64,000 bases of DNA from contig NZ_CP154468.1 of assembly GCF_039545455.1 (NCBI RefSeq), forward strand, positions 806,001 to 870,000. The letters are read 5' to 3'. Positions 1 to 10,141 of the stretch are shown piece after piece. A program made the position numbers and the translations under genes. This stretch comes from Brucella sp. BE17. GTDB lineage: Bacteria; Pseudomonadota; Alphaproteobacteria; Rhizobiales; Rhizobiaceae. Position 1 is the first letter of the stretch, and each line of letters starts with the position of its first letter. Below the pieces are notes generated by a model, which saw nothing but the letters and a program-made list of their open reading frames with translations, was not told where the DNA came from and did not search any database.

Positions 1-1
1 G

Positions 2-109
2 ATTCCGATCATTGCAGCCATAGGCAATGCCATCGCTCATGCCATAGGAAAGCGCTTCTATGAATATCCAATCACCCCGGAAAAGATAAAAGAGGCGCTC
101 GCTTCTTAG
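2..109 (+). CDS. Molybdopterin-binding dehydrogenase, C-terminal fragment (xanthine dehydrogenase/aldehyde oxidase family)
   Basis: Only the last 35 codons lie in the window; the reading frame is open from the left edge to TAG at 107-109. The peptide contains AIGNAIAHAIGKR and ends YPITPEKIKEALAS. This resembles the extreme C-terminus of large molybdenum-cofactor subunits of the xanthine dehydrogenase/aldehyde oxidase family, where a helix of the form AIxNAVxxATGxR is followed by PITPEKI. Such enzymes hydroxylate purines, aldehydes or N-heterocycles. It lies just upstream of an aldehyde dehydrogenase and a hydantoinase/oxoprolinase, which fits a catabolic neighbourhood. The family call rests on a short tail. 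Confidence 0.6.
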   Translation: MPIIAAIGNAIAHAIGKRFYEYPITPEKIKEALAS

Positions 110-226
110 CATTACAGTTGCGTGCCTCTGAATTATATCGGGTCGAAAGAGCGACCAACCATCGCCGTACGCAAATCTCTGCCTATATGTCTTTTAAGAC
201 GCAGTTCCGGAAGCGGAGGTTATGCA

Positions 227-631
227 GTGGCTGAATTAACTAATAATCAGAGCAATCTCGAGTATATCATTGTAAAAGCACGCGAATATGATGTGCAGGT
301 TCCAGCAGTGGACGAAGATTCTGGTTCCAATCCCGGTGATGACGGCGATATCGATATTCTCGATGCGTCGAGTGACAACCCCACTCGCAGGGAACTGATT
401 GCAGCAATCCGCTCTCTCAACGATGACCAACGCGTCGAATTGCTGGCGCTGATGTGGGTTGGACGCGGTGACTTCTCCGCTGTGGAATGGGAAGATGCCT
501 TATCCACCGCCCGTGAGCGTCACAATGGGCGCGAGGCCCGTTATCTCATCGGTACGCCGCTTCTGGGCGATTATATCGAAGAAGGGCTTGCAGCACTTGG
601 TATCGAGACGCAAACAGACCAAGACAAATAA
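227..631 (+). CDS. DUF3775 domain protein
   Basis: A protein of 134 residues that I recognise as a DUF3775-type protein: an N-terminal IIVKAREYDVQ motif, an acidic linker (EDSGSNPGDDGDIDI), a helical stretch around NDDQRVELLALMWVGRGD, and a C-terminal YLIGTPLLGDYIEEGL. These are soluble alphaproteobacterial proteins of unknown function. The frame is open further upstream to 122, but GTG at 227 is preceded by GGAGGT at 215-220 with ideal spacing, so I start there. It stands alone between the dehydrogenase end and the aldehyde dehydrogenase. Confidence 0.75.
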   Translation: MAELTNNQSNLEYIIVKAREYDVQVPAVDEDSGSNPGDDGDIDILDASSDNPTRRELIAAIRSLNDDQRVELLALMWVGRGDFSAVEWEDALSTARERHNGREARYLIGTPLLGDYIEEGLAALGIETQTDQDK

Positions 632-752
632 GCAAAAATTGATGCCATCAAAGAGCTTTGTGTTTGCCCCGCAACTGTCCACGCACTACGTTGCCACCGA
701 ATGGGCGGCAGACAATCGCTAGCAAGAAACTGCGAACAATAGAGGACGTACC

Positions 753-2198
753 ATGTTGCAAAAGAATCTTGCACAGAAAACGGATTTTTATATCGACGGT
801 ACCTGGCGTGCGCCGGTTGAAGCAAAGACCATAGAGGTCGTCAATCCGGCCAATGAAAAGCCCTATGCTGAAATCTCCGCCGGGTCGGCGGCAGATATCG
901 ATCACGCGGTGAAAGCCGCGCGCACGGCGTTTCCTGGCTGGAGCGAAACGCCCGCCTCGAAGCGCATCGATTATATTCGGAGCATTGCCGAAATCTACGA
1001 GCGTCGCATTGATGAAATGGCGAAAACAATTTCCATGGAAATGGGCGCGCCGATAACATTGGCGCGGGAATCGCAGGCAGCCGTTGGCGTTTCGCATATC
1101 AAAGCTTTCATTGCAGCCTTCGAGAATTTTGAATTCGAGGAGATTTTATCGTCAAAACATGCCGACCAGACCATTGTGCGTGAACCGATCGGCGTTTGTG
1201 GCCTGATAACGCCGTGGAACTGGCCGATGAACCAGATTGCGCTCAAGGTCATTCCAGCCCTTTCCGTCGGTTGCACTGTGGTGCTCAAACCATCGGAAAT
1301 CGCGCCGATGTCGGCAATGCTGTTTGCGGAATTCGTCGATGAGGCGGGTCTGCCAAAGGGTGTCTTCAATCTCGTCAACGGCGAAGGTCCAGTCGTCGGT
1401 GAAGCACTTTCGCAGCATCCGGAGGTCGATATGATGTCCTTTACCGGCTCGACGCGGGCAGGCACGGCGGTTTCACGCGCATCAGCTGCAACGGTCAAAC
1501 GCGTATCTCTGGAGCTTGGTGGCAAGTCGCCCAATATCGTCTTTGCCGACAGCGATCTGGAAAAGGCCATGGCACGCAGCCTCGCCCATTGCTTTGAAAA
1601 CACCGGCCAATCCTGCAACGCGCCGACGCGCATGCTGGTTGAGCGCTCCGTCTATGACAAAGCCGTGGAACTGGCGTGCAAGGCCGCAGAAGTAACCAAG
1701 GTCGGCGATCCGGCGCAGGAGGGCAATCATATCGGCCCGTTGTCTTCGTCGGTACAGTTCGAAAAGGTGCAGACACTCATTCAGAAAGGCATCGACGAAG
1801 GCGCGCGCCTTGTTGCTGGCGGAACGGGACGGCCTGACGGTTTTACCGAGGGCGATTTCGTCAAACCAACGGTTTTTGCCGACGTGAACAACGACATGAC
1901 TATCGCACGTGAGGAAATATTTGGACCCGTTCTGGCCATGATCCCCTTCGACACAGAAGAAGAGGCCATCGCCATTGCCAATGATACGCCCTATGGTCTT
2001 GCTGCCTATATCCAGACCGGAAATCCGGAGCGGGCAAAGCGCGTTGCGCGCAAGCTTCGTGCTGGCATGGTGCAGATCAACGGCACGTCTCGTGCGCCGG
2101 GAAGCCCCTTCGGCGGCTACAAGCAGTCGGGCAATGGTCGCGAAGGCGGTAAATGGGGATTAGAAGACTTCATGGAAGTAAAGCTCATAGCCGGATAG
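753..2198 (+). CDS. NAD(P)-dependent aldehyde dehydrogenase
   Basis: A full-length ALDH-superfamily enzyme of 481 residues that oxidises an aldehyde to the acid with NAD(P). The sequence shows the family landmarks: PWNWP of the cofactor site, FTGS in the Rossmann region, the general-base Glu254 in LELGGKSP, and the catalytic Cys288 in NTGQSCNAPTR. The start ATG at 753 follows an AGAGGA ribosome-binding site. A clear intrinsic terminator follows the stop. The substrate cannot be read from the sequence. The next gene is a hydantoinase/oxoprolinase fusion, so a role in breakdown of an amino-acid or heterocyclic compound is an inference. Confidence 0.9.
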   Translation: MLQKNLAQKTDFYIDGTWRAPVEAKTIEVVNPANEKPYAEISAGSAADIDHAVKAARTAFPGWSETPASKRIDYIRSIAEIYERRIDEMAKTISMEMGAPITLARESQAAVGVSHIKAFIAAFENFEFEEILSSKHADQTIVREPIGVCGLITPWNWPMNQIALKVIPALSVGCTVVLKPSEIAPMSAMLFAEFVDEAGLPKGVFNLVNGEGPVVGEALSQHPEVDMMSFTGSTRAGTAVSRASAATVKRVSLELGGKSPNIVFADSDLEKAMARSLAHCFENTGQSCNAPTRMLVERSVYDKAVELACKAAEVTKVGDPAQEGNHIGPLSSSVQFEKVQTLIQKGIDEGARLVAGGTGRPDGFTEGDFVKPTVFADVNNDMTIAREEIFGPVLAMIPFDTEEEAIAIANDTPYGLAAYIQTGNPERAKRVARKLRAGMVQINGTSRAPGSPFGGYKQSGNGREGGKWGLEDFMEVKLIAG

Positions 2199-2231
2199 AC
2201 CGCCTCTCCCTTTGCTTTTAAAAATAAGAAA

Positions 2232-2254
2232 AGCGCCGTTCAGCGGCGCTTTTT
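2232..2254 (+). terminator. Intrinsic terminator after the aldehyde dehydrogenase
   Basis: A perfect 7-bp stem AGCGCCG/CGGCGCT (2232-2238 and 2244-2250) with a 5-base loop is followed by TTTT, 33 bases after the stop codon. Confidence 0.8.
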
Positions 2255-2292
2255 AATGCGCAGAAGATAACAGCAGGACGAGGGATCAGTCG

Positions 2293-5200
2293 ATGAGTGC
2301 AACGCGACACGGAGTATGGGACTTCTGGATCGACCGTGGCGGCACATTCACCGATGTGATCGGACGCGATCCTGAAGGCGTGCTCCATGCCCGCAAAGTT
2401 CTCTCTGAAAATCCTTCAGCCTATAAGGATGCGGCAGTGCATGGCGTTCGCCTGCATCTCGGCCTTAAGACCGGCGACCCAGTGCCTGCCGGTCTTATTG
2501 GCGAAGTGCGCATGGGCACGACCGTTGCCACCAATGCGCTGCTGGAGCGCAAGGGGGAGCGGCTGGCGCTCATTACCACCAAAGGTTTTCGCGATGCGCT
2601 TCGCATCGGATATCAGGAGCGAAAGAAGATTTTCGCGACCGAAATCATCAAGCCGGAAGCTCTTTACGACCGTGTCGTGGAAATAGACGAACGTGTCCAC
2701 GCCGATGGCACGATCGAAAGAGCCCTTGATCCGATAGAAGCCGAAAAGGCACTGCGTGCGCTCAAGGATCAGGGCTACAAGGCAGTCGCCATTGTCTTCA
2801 TGCATGCCTATAAGTTTCCTGCACATGAGATTGAAATCGCTAGAATCGCCCGCGAAGTCGGCTTTAAGCAGGTTTCGGTGAGCCATGAAGTGTCACCGCT
2901 CATCAAGCTGGTCGGACGTGGCGATACCACTGTAGTCGATGCCTATCTATCGCCTGTTCTGCGCCGATATGTGGCGCAGGTTTCCCATGAACTTGACATT
3001 GAGCGCACTGGCGCGCGCGTCATGTTCATGATGTCGTCGGGCGGCTTGACTGCCGCCGATCTTTTTCAGGGCAAGGACGCCATCCTTTCTGGTCCTGCCG
3101 GTGGCGTCGTCGGGCTTGCGAATACCGGCGAAGTGGCCGGTTTTGGTAAGGTCATCGGGTTTGACATGGGCGGCACCTCGACCGATGTCGCGCATTTCGA
3201 TGGCGAATATGAGCGCGCTTTTGAAACCGAAGTCGCAGGTGTGCGTGTGCGCGCGCCGATGATGTTGATCCATACGGTTGCCGCAGGCGGCGGTTCTATC
3301 CTGCATTACGATGCCAGTCGTTTTCGTGTCGGCCCGGATTCGGCTGGCGCCAATCCGGGACCTGCCTGCTATCGAAATGGTGGTCCGCTGACCGTCACCG
3401 ATGCCAATGTCATGCTGGGCAAGCTCAACCCTGATTTTTTTCCGGCGATCTTTGGCCCCGACCAGAACCAGCCGCTCGATGTCGAGCGTGTGCGCGAACT
3501 TTTCACCGAACTTGCCGAAGAAATCGGTTATGGTCGCTCGCCGGAAGCCGTGGCCGATGGTTTCATCGCCATCGCAGTTGCCAATATGGTCGAGGCGATC
3601 AAGAAAATCTCCGTTCAACGCGGCTATGACGTGACGCGCTATGCGCTGAGCTGTTTTGGCGGTGCTGGTGGACAGCACGCCTGTCTTGTTGCCGATGCGC
3701 TTGGCATGAAGAATATCCTCGTTCATTCAATGTCCGGCCTTCTTTCGGCCTATGGCATGGGCTTGGCCGATATTCGCGCCACACGGCAGAAGGCACTCGG
3801 TGTCGATCTTGATATACAGGCTCCGGCGGCGCTGAAGGATATGGGCGAAGAACTGGCTGAGGAATGCACCGGCGAGCTTATCACCCAAGGTATTGGCGAA
3901 AGCGCTATCGCTTATCATCTGCGTGCGCATATTCGGTATGCAGGTACCGATACGGTTTTGTCCGTAGAGGCGACTTTCCCTGATGAGGACAGTGCCGTAC
4001 GTCTGCGTGAGGAGTTTGAGGCGACACACAAACGCCGCTTCGGCTTCATTGCCGACAACAAGGCGCTTGTGATTGATGCCGTTGAAGTGGAGGCCGTGGG
4101 TGGGGGAGCCGGTGAAACCGAACGTTCCCTGCCTTTGGAAGGCGATCAGGAGGTGGAAACTTCCAAGCGCACCCGTTTCTTCTCCAATGACGCGTTTCAC
4201 GATGCCGGGATTGTGCTGCGCGAAAACATCAGACGCGGCCAGGTAGTCACTGGCCCCGCGGTTATCATCGAAGAGAACCAGACCGTTATTATAGAAGATG
4301 GCTGGCAGGCGCGGCTCACTGAATATGATCACATCGTGCTATCGCGTATCAAGGCGCTTGCCTCTCGCAAAGCCATCGGCACAGAAGCCGATCCTGTTAT
4401 GCTCGAGATTTTCAACAATCTGTTCATGTCGATTGCCGAGCAGATGGGGGTCACGCTGCAAAACACCGCCTATTCGGTCAATATCAAGGAGCGGCTGGAT
4501 TTCTCGTGCGCGGTCTTCGATGCGACAGGCAATCTGGTTGCCAATGCGCCGCATATGCCGGTTCATCTGGGGTCTATGGACGCATCGGTCGCGACTGCAA
4601 TTCGCGAGAACACCGATATAAAACCCGGCGATGTGTTCCTTATCAATGCGCCTTATAATGGCGGTACACATCTGCCGGACCTGACCGTCTGTACGCCGGT
4701 TTTTGACGATACCAACACCGAAATCCGTTTCTGGGCCGCAAGCCGCGGTCATCATGCTGATATTGGCGGCATCGCTCCTGGCTCCATGACGCCTTTGGCG
4801 GTCGATATAGAGCAGGAAGGCGTCTATATCGACAATTTCAAGCTGGTTGATCAGGGGGCGTTCCGTGAAGACGCTCTCGCGGAGCTTTTGGCGGGTGCAA
4901 AATATCCGGTTCGTAATCTCACACAGAACGTCAATGACCTCAAGGCGCAGATCGCCGCCAATGAAAAAGGCGTGGCTGAACTCAAGAAAATGATCGGCTT
5001 GTTCGGTGAGGACGTGGTTCGCGCCTATATGGGCCATGTGCAGGACAATGCCGCCGAAAGCGTTCGCCGTGTTCTCGACAAGTTGCCCGATGGTCATTTC
5101 ACTTACGAAATGGATCAGGGTTGCCAGATTGAGGTGCGTGTCACAATCGACCGCGAAAAGCGCGAAGCAACTGTCGATTTCACGGGAACCTCCGCACAGC

Positions 5201-5973
5201 GCGCTGATAATTTCAATGCTCCCGAACCCGTCACACGCGCCGCTGTGCTCTATGTTTTCCGCGTTCTGGTCGCTGGCAATATTCCGATGAATGCAGGCTG
5301 CCTGCGTCCGATTAAAGTCATCGTGCCGGAAGGGTCTATGCTCTCGCCGCGCTATCCGGCAGCGGTCGTGGCTGGCAATGTTGAAGTCAGTCAGGCGGTG
5401 ACCAATTGCCTTTTCGGTGCGACCAAGACCATGGCTGCGGCACAGGGCACCATGAACAATTTGACCTTTGGCAACGACGAATATCAATATTACGAAACCA
5501 TCTGCTCAGGCGCGCCCGCCGGTCCGGGTTTTAACGGTGCAGACGCTGTCCACACCCATATGACAAATTCACGCCTTACAGACCCGGAAATTCTAGAAAC
5601 GCGTTTCCCGGTTCTGCTTGAGGATTTCCATATTCGCGAAGGCTCGGGCGGCAAAGGCAAATGGCACGCAGGCGATGGTACCGGGCGCACCATCCGTGCG
5701 CTTCAAAAACTCGATTTCGCCATTCTTTCCGGCCATCGCCGCATAGCACCTTTCGGTATGGAAGGTGGCGATGCGGGTGAATTGGGCCGCAACGAGGTTC
5801 GCCGCAAGGATGGTGGCATCGAAGTGCTCGGCAACTGCGACCAGACGGTTCTGGAACCCGGAGAAGCATTCACCGTCATTACGCCGACAGGTGGTGGTTA
5901 TGGAAAAGCCTGTTATTTGGAATCTTGTTGCCGTACCCTAGAGAAATATAGCATGAAATTCTATTTTTCATAA
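2293..5973 (+). CDS. Hydantoinase A/B fusion protein (5-oxoprolinase family)
   Basis: A protein of 1226 residues with the HyuA and HyuB halves of the ATP-dependent hydantoinase/oxoprolinase family fused head to tail. The HyuA half begins with [13 protein letters not shown] near residue 12 and carries the phosphate-binding [11 protein letters not shown]. The HyuB half begins near residue 699 ([20 protein letters not shown]) and carries RGHHADIGG and the FNAPE segment. Enzymes of this architecture open 5-oxoproline or a related lactam/hydantoin ring with ATP. The family normally ends near GGGGYG; here about 20 further residues follow PTGGGYGKA, with no resemblance to the family. The gene lies before an amino-acid ABC transporter, so the transporter may bring in its substrate or export its product. 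Confidence 0.88.
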   Translation: MSATRHGVWDFWIDRGGTFTDVIGRDPEGVLHARKVLSENPSAYKDAAVHGVRLHLGLKTGDPVPAGLIGEVRMGTTVATNALLERKGERLALITTKGFRDALRIGYQERKKIFATEIIKPEALYDRVVEIDERVHADGTIERALDPIEAEKALRALKDQGYKAVAIVFMHAYKFPAHEIEIARIAREVGFKQVSVSHEVSPLIKLVGRGDTTVVDAYLSPVLRRYVAQVSHELDIERTGARVMFMMSSGGLTAADLFQGKDAILSGPAGGVVGLANTGEVAGFGKVIGFDMGGTSTDVAHFDGEYERAFETEVAGVRVRAPMMLIHTVAAGGGSILHYDASRFRVGPDSAGANPGPACYRNGGPLTVTDANVMLGKLNPDFFPAIFGPDQNQPLDVERVRELFTELAEEIGYGRSPEAVADGFIAIAVANMVEAIKKISVQRGYDVTRYALSCFGGAGGQHACLVADALGMKNILVHSMSGLLSAYGMGLADIRATRQKALGVDLDIQAPAALKDMGEELAEECTGELITQGIGESAIAYHLRAHIRYAGTDTVLSVEATFPDEDSAVRLREEFEATHKRRFGFIADNKALVIDAVEVEAVGGGAGETERSLPLEGDQEVETSKRTRFFSNDAFHDAGIVLRENIRRGQVVTGPAVIIEENQTVIIEDGWQARLTEYDHIVLSRIKALASRKAIGTEADPVMLEIFNNLFMSIAEQMGVTLQNTAYSVNIKERLDFSCAVFDATGNLVANAPHMPVHLGSMDASVATAIRENTDIKPGDVFLINAPYNGGTHLPDLTVCTPVFDDTNTEIRFWAASRGHHADIGGIAPGSMTPLAVDIEQEGVYIDNFKLVDQGAFREDALAELLAGAKYPVRNLTQNVNDLKAQIAANEKGVAELKKMIGLFGEDVVRAYMGHVQDNAAESVRRVLDKLPDGHFTYEMDQGCQIEVRVTIDREKREATVDFTGTSAQRADNFNAPEPVTRAAVLYVFRVLVAGNIPMNAGCLRPIKVIVPEGSMLSPRYPAAVVAGNVEVSQAVTNCLFGATKTMAAAQGTMNNLTFGNDEYQYYETICSGAPAGPGFNGADAVHTHMTNSRLTDPEILETRFPVLLEDFHIREGSGGKGKWHAGDGTGRTIRALQKLDFAILSGHRRIAPFGMEGGDAGELGRNEVRRKDGGIEVLGNCDQTVLEPGEAFTVITPTGGGYGKACYLESCCRTLEKYSMKFYFS

Positions 5974-5998
5974 AAGTGCGGCGATTTAAGACGCTACA

Positions 5999-6026
5999 TT
6001 GGAATGAAATTCCTGTATTTTAAATT
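5999..6026 (+). promoter_or_regulatory. Possible promoter of the amino-acid ABC transporter
   Basis: TTGGAA (5999-6004) and an AT-rich TAAATT (6021-6026) are separated by 16 bases. The small inverted repeat GGAAT-GAA-ATTCC (6001-6013) overlaps the -35 region and could be an operator. The elements are weak matches and are offered as a candidate only. Confidence 0.3.
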
Positions 6027-6055
6027 TTATCGAATATTTTTACAGGGTGGCCAAA

Positions 6056-6829
6056 ATGAAATTTGCATCAATTCTCGTCAGTGTCGGTCTGGTTCAGGCA
6101 GCACTTCTTTCGCCATCGCTGGCCGGTGAAAACCTCGACGCCATCAAGAAAGCTGGCGTGTTGAAGATCGGCACCGAGGGCACCTATGCGCCCTTCACTT
6201 TCCACGACAAGGAAAACAAGCTTGTTGGTTTTGACGTGGAGATTGGTGAAGCCGTGGCTGACAAGCTTGGTGTGAAGCCGCAATTCGTTGAAGGTAAATG
6301 GGATGGCCTGATCGCTGGTCTTGATTCCAAGCGCTACGATGCCGTGATCAATCAGGTCGGCATCACCGAGGAGCGCAAGCAAAAATTCAACTTCTCCAAT
6401 CCCTATATCGTTTCCAAAGTCGTGCTGATCGTCAAGGACGACAACGACACGATCAAGGATTTTGCCGATCTTAAGGGTAAGAAATCCGCCCAGTCGCTGA
6501 CCAGTAATTACGGCAAGATTGCCAAGGACGCCGGTGCGGAACTGGTTGCAACCGATGGCTTTGACCAGTCGATCCAGCTGGTTTTGACCGGACGCGCCGA
6601 AGCGACGCTGAATGACAGCCTGTCCTATCTTGATTTCAAGAAGCAGCAGCCCAACGCACCGGTAAAAATCGCGGCTGAAAAAGAAAATGCCGATGCTTCT
6701 GGTATTATCGTGCGTAAGGGCGATGATGAACTGGTTGCAGCCATCAACAAGGCACTCGACGATATCAAGGCTGACGGCACTTACGACAAGATCGCCCAGA
6801 AATATTTTGGTCAGGATGTTTCCAAATAA
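6056..6829 (+). CDS. Polar amino-acid ABC transporter, periplasmic substrate-binding protein
   Basis: A secreted family 3 solute-binding protein of 257 residues. A signal peptide of about 23 residues ends near SPSLAGEN. The mature part has the family signature GTEGTYAPFTFHDKENKLVGFDVEI near the N-terminus and FNFSNPYIVSKV, GKKSAQSLTSNYG and an AQKYFGQDV C-terminus. It binds a polar amino acid in the periplasm for the permease encoded next. The frame is open to GTG 6047, but ATG 6056 begins the signal peptide and has GGGTGG at 6045-6050, so I use it. A strong terminator separates it from the permease, which is common where the binding protein is made in excess. Confidence 0.9.
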   Translation: MKFASILVSVGLVQAALLSPSLAGENLDAIKKAGVLKIGTEGTYAPFTFHDKENKLVGFDVEIGEAVADKLGVKPQFVEGKWDGLIAGLDSKRYDAVINQVGITEERKQKFNFSNPYIVSKVVLIVKDDNDTIKDFADLKGKKSAQSLTSNYGKIAKDAGAELVATDGFDQSIQLVLTGRAEATLNDSLSYLDFKKQQPNAPVKIAAEKENADASGIIVRKGDDELVAAINKALDDIKADGTYDKIAQKYFGQDVSK

Positions 6830-6862
6830 AGCGCAGGCAATTATGGAATGATGTCATGAACG

Positions 6863-6896
6863 GCGAAGCCGGAACCCTTTCCGGCTTCGCTTTTTT
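6863..6896 (+). terminator. Intrinsic terminator/attenuator between binding protein and permease
   Basis: An 11-bp perfect stem (6863-6873 with 6880-6890, GCGAAGCCGGA/TCCGGCTTCGC) is followed by six T. It lies between the binding-protein gene and the permease and would lower permease expression by partial read-through. Confidence 0.8.
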
Positions 6897-6949
6897 ATGA
6901 TTATGCTCGTGCATACCGCTTAAGTTTTTCCGTAAAGGAACCGAATTTC

Positions 6950-7630
6950 GTGCCCCACTGGCTTGAACTGATGCTGGAATCGCTGCCGACCCTGCTCTGG
7001 GCCGGACTGATCTTCACCATTCCGCTGACATTGCTGTCTTTCGTGTTCGGCCTAACACTCGGTCTTCTGACCGCGCTGGTCCGGCTTTTCGCGCCCGTCT
7101 GGCTTTCTTTCGTCGCCCGGTTCTATGTCTGGATCTTTCGCGGCACGCCGCTTCTGGTGCAGCTTTTCGTAATCTTCTACGGTTTGCCCAGCATTGGCAT
7201 CTATCTCGACGCTTTCCCGGCAGCCCTGATCGGCTTTACGCTCAATGTTGGTGCCTATAGTTCAGAGATCATTCGCGCCGTCATTTCGGCGGTTCCAAAA
7301 GGCCAGTGGGAGGCCGCCTATTCCATCGGCATGAGCTGGCGACAGGCGTTGACGCGAACCGTTCTGCCCCAGGCAAGCCGCACCGCCGTGCCACCGCTTT
7401 CCAATACTTTCATTTCACTGGTCAAGGACACGTCGCTGGCCGCAGCCATTACCGTGCCGGAACTGTTCCAGTCCGCACAGCGCATCGTCGCTACCACCTA
7501 TGAACCGCTGATCCTCTATATTGAGGCCGCCCTTATCTATCTGGTGCTGAGCACAATACTTTCGCAGCTTCAGGTCAGGCTCGAGCGCCGCTTTGGACGC
7601 TATGGCGGTACGCTGGAGACAAACGCATGA
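6950..7630 (+). CDS. Polar amino-acid ABC transporter permease
   Basis: An integral membrane permease of 226 residues, HisM/GlnP-like. Hydrophobic segments run from residue 10 onward, and the conserved ATPase-coupling loop (EAAYSIGMSWRQALTRTVLPQA) lies near residue 125. FRGTPLLVQLF, typical of the polar amino-acid permease family, is present. GTG 6950 has an AAAGGAA ribosome-binding site. The stop overlaps the start of the ATPase gene (ATGA, 7627-7630), so the two are translationally coupled. A single permease implies a homodimer in the membrane. Confidence 0.9.
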   Translation: MPHWLELMLESLPTLLWAGLIFTIPLTLLSFVFGLTLGLLTALVRLFAPVWLSFVARFYVWIFRGTPLLVQLFVIFYGLPSIGIYLDAFPAALIGFTLNVGAYSSEIIRAVISAVPKGQWEAAYSIGMSWRQALTRTVLPQASRTAVPPLSNTFISLVKDTSLAAAITVPELFQSAQRIVATTYEPLILYIEAALIYLVLSTILSQLQVRLERRFGRYGGTLETNA

Positions 7631-8388
7631 TAGAGCTTCAACATATCGAAAAGCGTTTTGGCGACGTCGTTATTCTCAATGATATCACTATCGCCATCCC
7701 TGAAGGATCGGTGACGGCACTGGTCGGCCCATCGGGTGGCGGCAAGTCCACGCTTTTGCGCTGCATCAATCTTCTGGAAATTCCGACATCGGGCACGCTG
7801 GTTTTAAGTGGACAGGCGCTCACCTTCGAGCCGGACCGTAAACCGGGCTGGCCGGCGATCCAGTCGATCCGCCGCCAGACCGGTATGGTGTTCCAGAATT
7901 TCCAGCTCTTTCCACACCAGACAGCCATCCAGAACGTTATGGAAAGTCTGCTTACGGTACTCAAATGGCCCCGGGCCAAGGCGCATGATCATGCGATGGA
8001 ACTTCTGACCAAGGTTGGCATGGCGGAGAAAGCCGATGCATGGCCCTCGACCCTTTCGGGCGGCCAGCAGCAACGCGTCGCCATTGCCCGGGCGCTGGCA
8101 CCCTCGCCGCGCGTTCTGCTTTGCGATGAACCGACCTCGGCGCTCGATCCTGAGCTTGCTTCAGAGGTGGTCGAAGTGCTGAGCAAACTTGCGCGCGAAG
8201 GCACCACCATGGTGATCGCCACACATGATCTGCGCCTTGCATCGAAGATCGCGCAGAATGTGATCTTTCTGGAAAAGGGCAATATCGTCGAGACCGGTTC
8301 CGCTCGCGATGTTTTCACCAATCCTACACGTGAACGAACGAAGAAATTCGTGGCAACCATCAATGCCGCACATAGTTACGACATCTGA
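7627..8388 (+). CDS. Polar amino-acid ABC transporter ATP-binding protein
   Basis: An ABC ATPase of 253 residues that powers the adjacent permease. It carries Walker A GPSGGGKST near residue 33, a Q-loop in MVFQNFQLFPH, the signature LSGGQQQRVAIARAL, Walker B with VLLCDEPTSALDPE and the switch histidine in IATHDL. The order binding protein, permease, ATPase is complete for a GlnHPQ-type importer. An intrinsic terminator follows. Confidence 0.93.
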   Translation: MIELQHIEKRFGDVVILNDITIAIPEGSVTALVGPSGGGKSTLLRCINLLEIPTSGTLVLSGQALTFEPDRKPGWPAIQSIRRQTGMVFQNFQLFPHQTAIQNVMESLLTVLKWPRAKAHDHAMELLTKVGMAEKADAWPSTLSGGQQQRVAIARALAPSPRVLLCDEPTSALDPELASEVVEVLSKLAREGTTMVIATHDLRLASKIAQNVIFLEKGNIVETGSARDVFTNPTRERTKKFVATINAAHSYDI

Positions 8389-8427
8389 TCTTCGTTTCAT
8401 TTAGTCGGATGGCTGTCCAAGAACGGC

Positions 8428-8460
8428 AAAAGGCTCTCGCTCTGAGCGAAAGCCTTTTAT
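8428..8460 (+). terminator. Intrinsic terminator after the ABC transporter
   Basis: A 13-bp stem (AAAGGCTCTCGCT with AGCGAAAGCCTTT, one mismatch) has a tight loop and a T-rich 3' side (TTTTATTTTA), about 40 bases after the ATPase stop. Confidence 0.7.
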
Positions 8461-8508
8461 TTTATAGTGCGGGCAACAAAAATTTGCGACATCGTGACTG
8501 AGCGCCCC

Positions 8509-8537
8509 TTGGTAAAATACAAAACGACTGTTACATT
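8509..8537 (+). promoter_or_regulatory. Possible promoter of the Ppx/GppA-rlmE unit
   Basis: TTGGTA and TACATT are separated by 17 bases, about 60 bases before the Ppx/GppA start. Both are reasonable matches to housekeeping promoter elements. This is inferred from sequence alone. Confidence 0.35.
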
Positions 8538-8594
8538 ATACCCAACGTAAAATTAAAGCGCCCTGCCTGCGTCCCTTCGGGTTCGCGCGGCGCT

Positions 8595-10139
8595 ATGAGG
8601 ATAGATGCCTTGAATAACCCCGAGGAGCGCCCCGCAGACAAGGCGCATCAGGGGGCGTCCAACGGATATTCCGGCAATGACAACGCCCGAAATCCGTCGC
8701 AGAACGGCAAGCGCAAAGCGCGCAGTAAAGCCGTTGCGCAGGTTGGTGACGCGCGAAGCGCCGCCGATGAAGGTCGCCCGAAAAACCGCAACGAAGCGGA
8801 AGAAGGCTTTGCCATCAATCGCAAGCGTGCGCGCCGACGCAACCGCGGGAAATCCGGGCCTAAACCCGACCCCGATGCCGCACAGAAAACGGCGAGCGAT
8901 GGTGCTGAGGAAGCAAAACCGTCCGGGAAAATTTCCAATCGCCGCAGACGGGCGCGTAAGAAAAAGCAGGCGCGCCTCCAAGGCGAAGTGCCGCATCACA
9001 AGAACGATCAGGCAGCAAAGAACGAACAACACCAGCGCGAAGTCAATGGATCGGCACAACAAAGCCCTTTGCCTGCCAAACGTCGTAACGGTGCGCCGCT
9101 GCATACCGCACGCAGGCCAAACGAGGATGCGCCGCTTTACGCAGCTCTTGATCTCGGCACCAATAATTGCCGCCTGCTGATCGCTTCGCCGACAAGGCCG
9201 GGGCAGTTTCGTGTGGTGGATGCGTTTTCACGTATCGTGCGGCTTGGTGAAGGGCTCTCGGCCACTGGCAGGCTTAGCGATGCGGCGATGCAGCGCGCAG
9301 TCGAAGCACTGAATATCTGCCGCGACAAGCTTGCCGCCAGGAATGTGCGCGGGGCACGGCTGATTGCCACCGAAGCCTGCCGGGCGGCGGCCAATGGAGA
9401 GGAATTTTTGAATCGCGTGCGCGAAGAAACCGAGCTTGAACTGGAAATCGTCGACCGCCAGACAGAAGCAAGGCTCGCAGTTTCGGGCTGCGGAACGCTT
9501 GTGGCGAGAGAGACGGATGCAGTCGTGCTGTTCGATATTGGCGGTGGTTCGTCAGAAATCGCGCTGATTGATGTTTCGAAGCGTCGGTCCCCACGCCTTG
9601 CCGAACATATAACCGCCTGGACATCGCTGCCTGTGGGCGTCGTTACTCTTGCAGAGCGGTTTGGCGGGCGCGACGTCACGCAGGATAGTTTTGGCGCCAT
9701 GGTCGGCCATGTGACGGAATTATTGTCCGGGTTTTCCGAACGCTACTCTCTTGGACATCTGGCCACAAGCCCGCGCTTTCATCTGCTCGGAACATCCGGC
9801 ACCGTGACCACGCTTGCCGGCATTCATTTGGGGCTTGAGCGCTATGATCGCCGCCGCGTCGACGGCATGTGGATGGACGACGGCGAAGTGACGCGGATGA
9901 CCAGCCGCCTTCTCTCATGGGATTTCGACGCACGGGTAGCCAATCCGTGCATCGGTGCTGACAGGGCTGATCTGGTGCTGGCGGGCTGCGCCATTCTCGA
10001 TGCCATCCGGCAGGTCTGGCCCAGCGAAAAACTACTCGTTGCCGATCGCGGCTTGCGCGAAGGCATTTTGACGGAACTGATGTCGCGCGACGGCGCATGG
10101 CGGCACAATCGCGCTTCAGGCGCCAGGAACAGGCACTAG
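8595..10139 (+). CDS. Ppx/GppA-family phosphatase with a long basic N-terminal extension
   Basis: A protein of 514 residues. From about residue 180 it is a Ppx/GppA domain of the actin-like ATPase fold: [14 protein letters not shown] (phosphate 1), [25 protein letters not shown] (phosphate 2) and [13 protein letters not shown]. Such enzymes hydrolyse polyphosphate or pppGpp. The first 175 residues are a low-complexity Lys/Arg/Ala/Asn-rich region (for example [12 protein letters not shown]) with no domain I recognise, probably disordered and able to bind nucleic acid or polyphosphate. The stop lies two bases before the RlmE start, so the two genes form a unit. Which substrate is used cannot be decided here. 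Confidence 0.88.
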   Translation: MRIDALNNPEERPADKAHQGASNGYSGNDNARNPSQNGKRKARSKAVAQVGDARSAADEGRPKNRNEAEEGFAINRKRARRRNRGKSGPKPDPDAAQKTASDGAEEAKPSGKISNRRRRARKKKQARLQGEVPHHKNDQAAKNEQHQREVNGSAQQSPLPAKRRNGAPLHTARRPNEDAPLYAALDLGTNNCRLLIASPTRPGQFRVVDAFSRIVRLGEGLSATGRLSDAAMQRAVEALNICRDKLAARNVRGARLIATEACRAAANGEEFLNRVREETELELEIVDRQTEARLAVSGCGTLVARETDAVVLFDIGGGSSEIALIDVSKRRSPRLAEHITAWTSLPVGVVTLAERFGGRDVTQDSFGAMVGHVTELLSGFSERYSLGHLATSPRFHLLGTSGTVTTLAGIHLGLERYDRRRVDGMWMDDGEVTRMTSRLLSWDFDARVANPCIGADRADLVLAGCAILDAIRQVWPSEKLLVADRGLREGILTELMSRDGAWRHNRASGARNRH

Positions 10140-10141
10140 GA

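Noticed and set aside
4339..5487. Long antisense frame (382 codons) inside the oxoprolinase gene
   Set aside because: It is a shadow of a well-supported gene; the protein has no recognisable domain and no ribosome-binding site. The same applies to the antisense frame at 25163-26236 in glmU.
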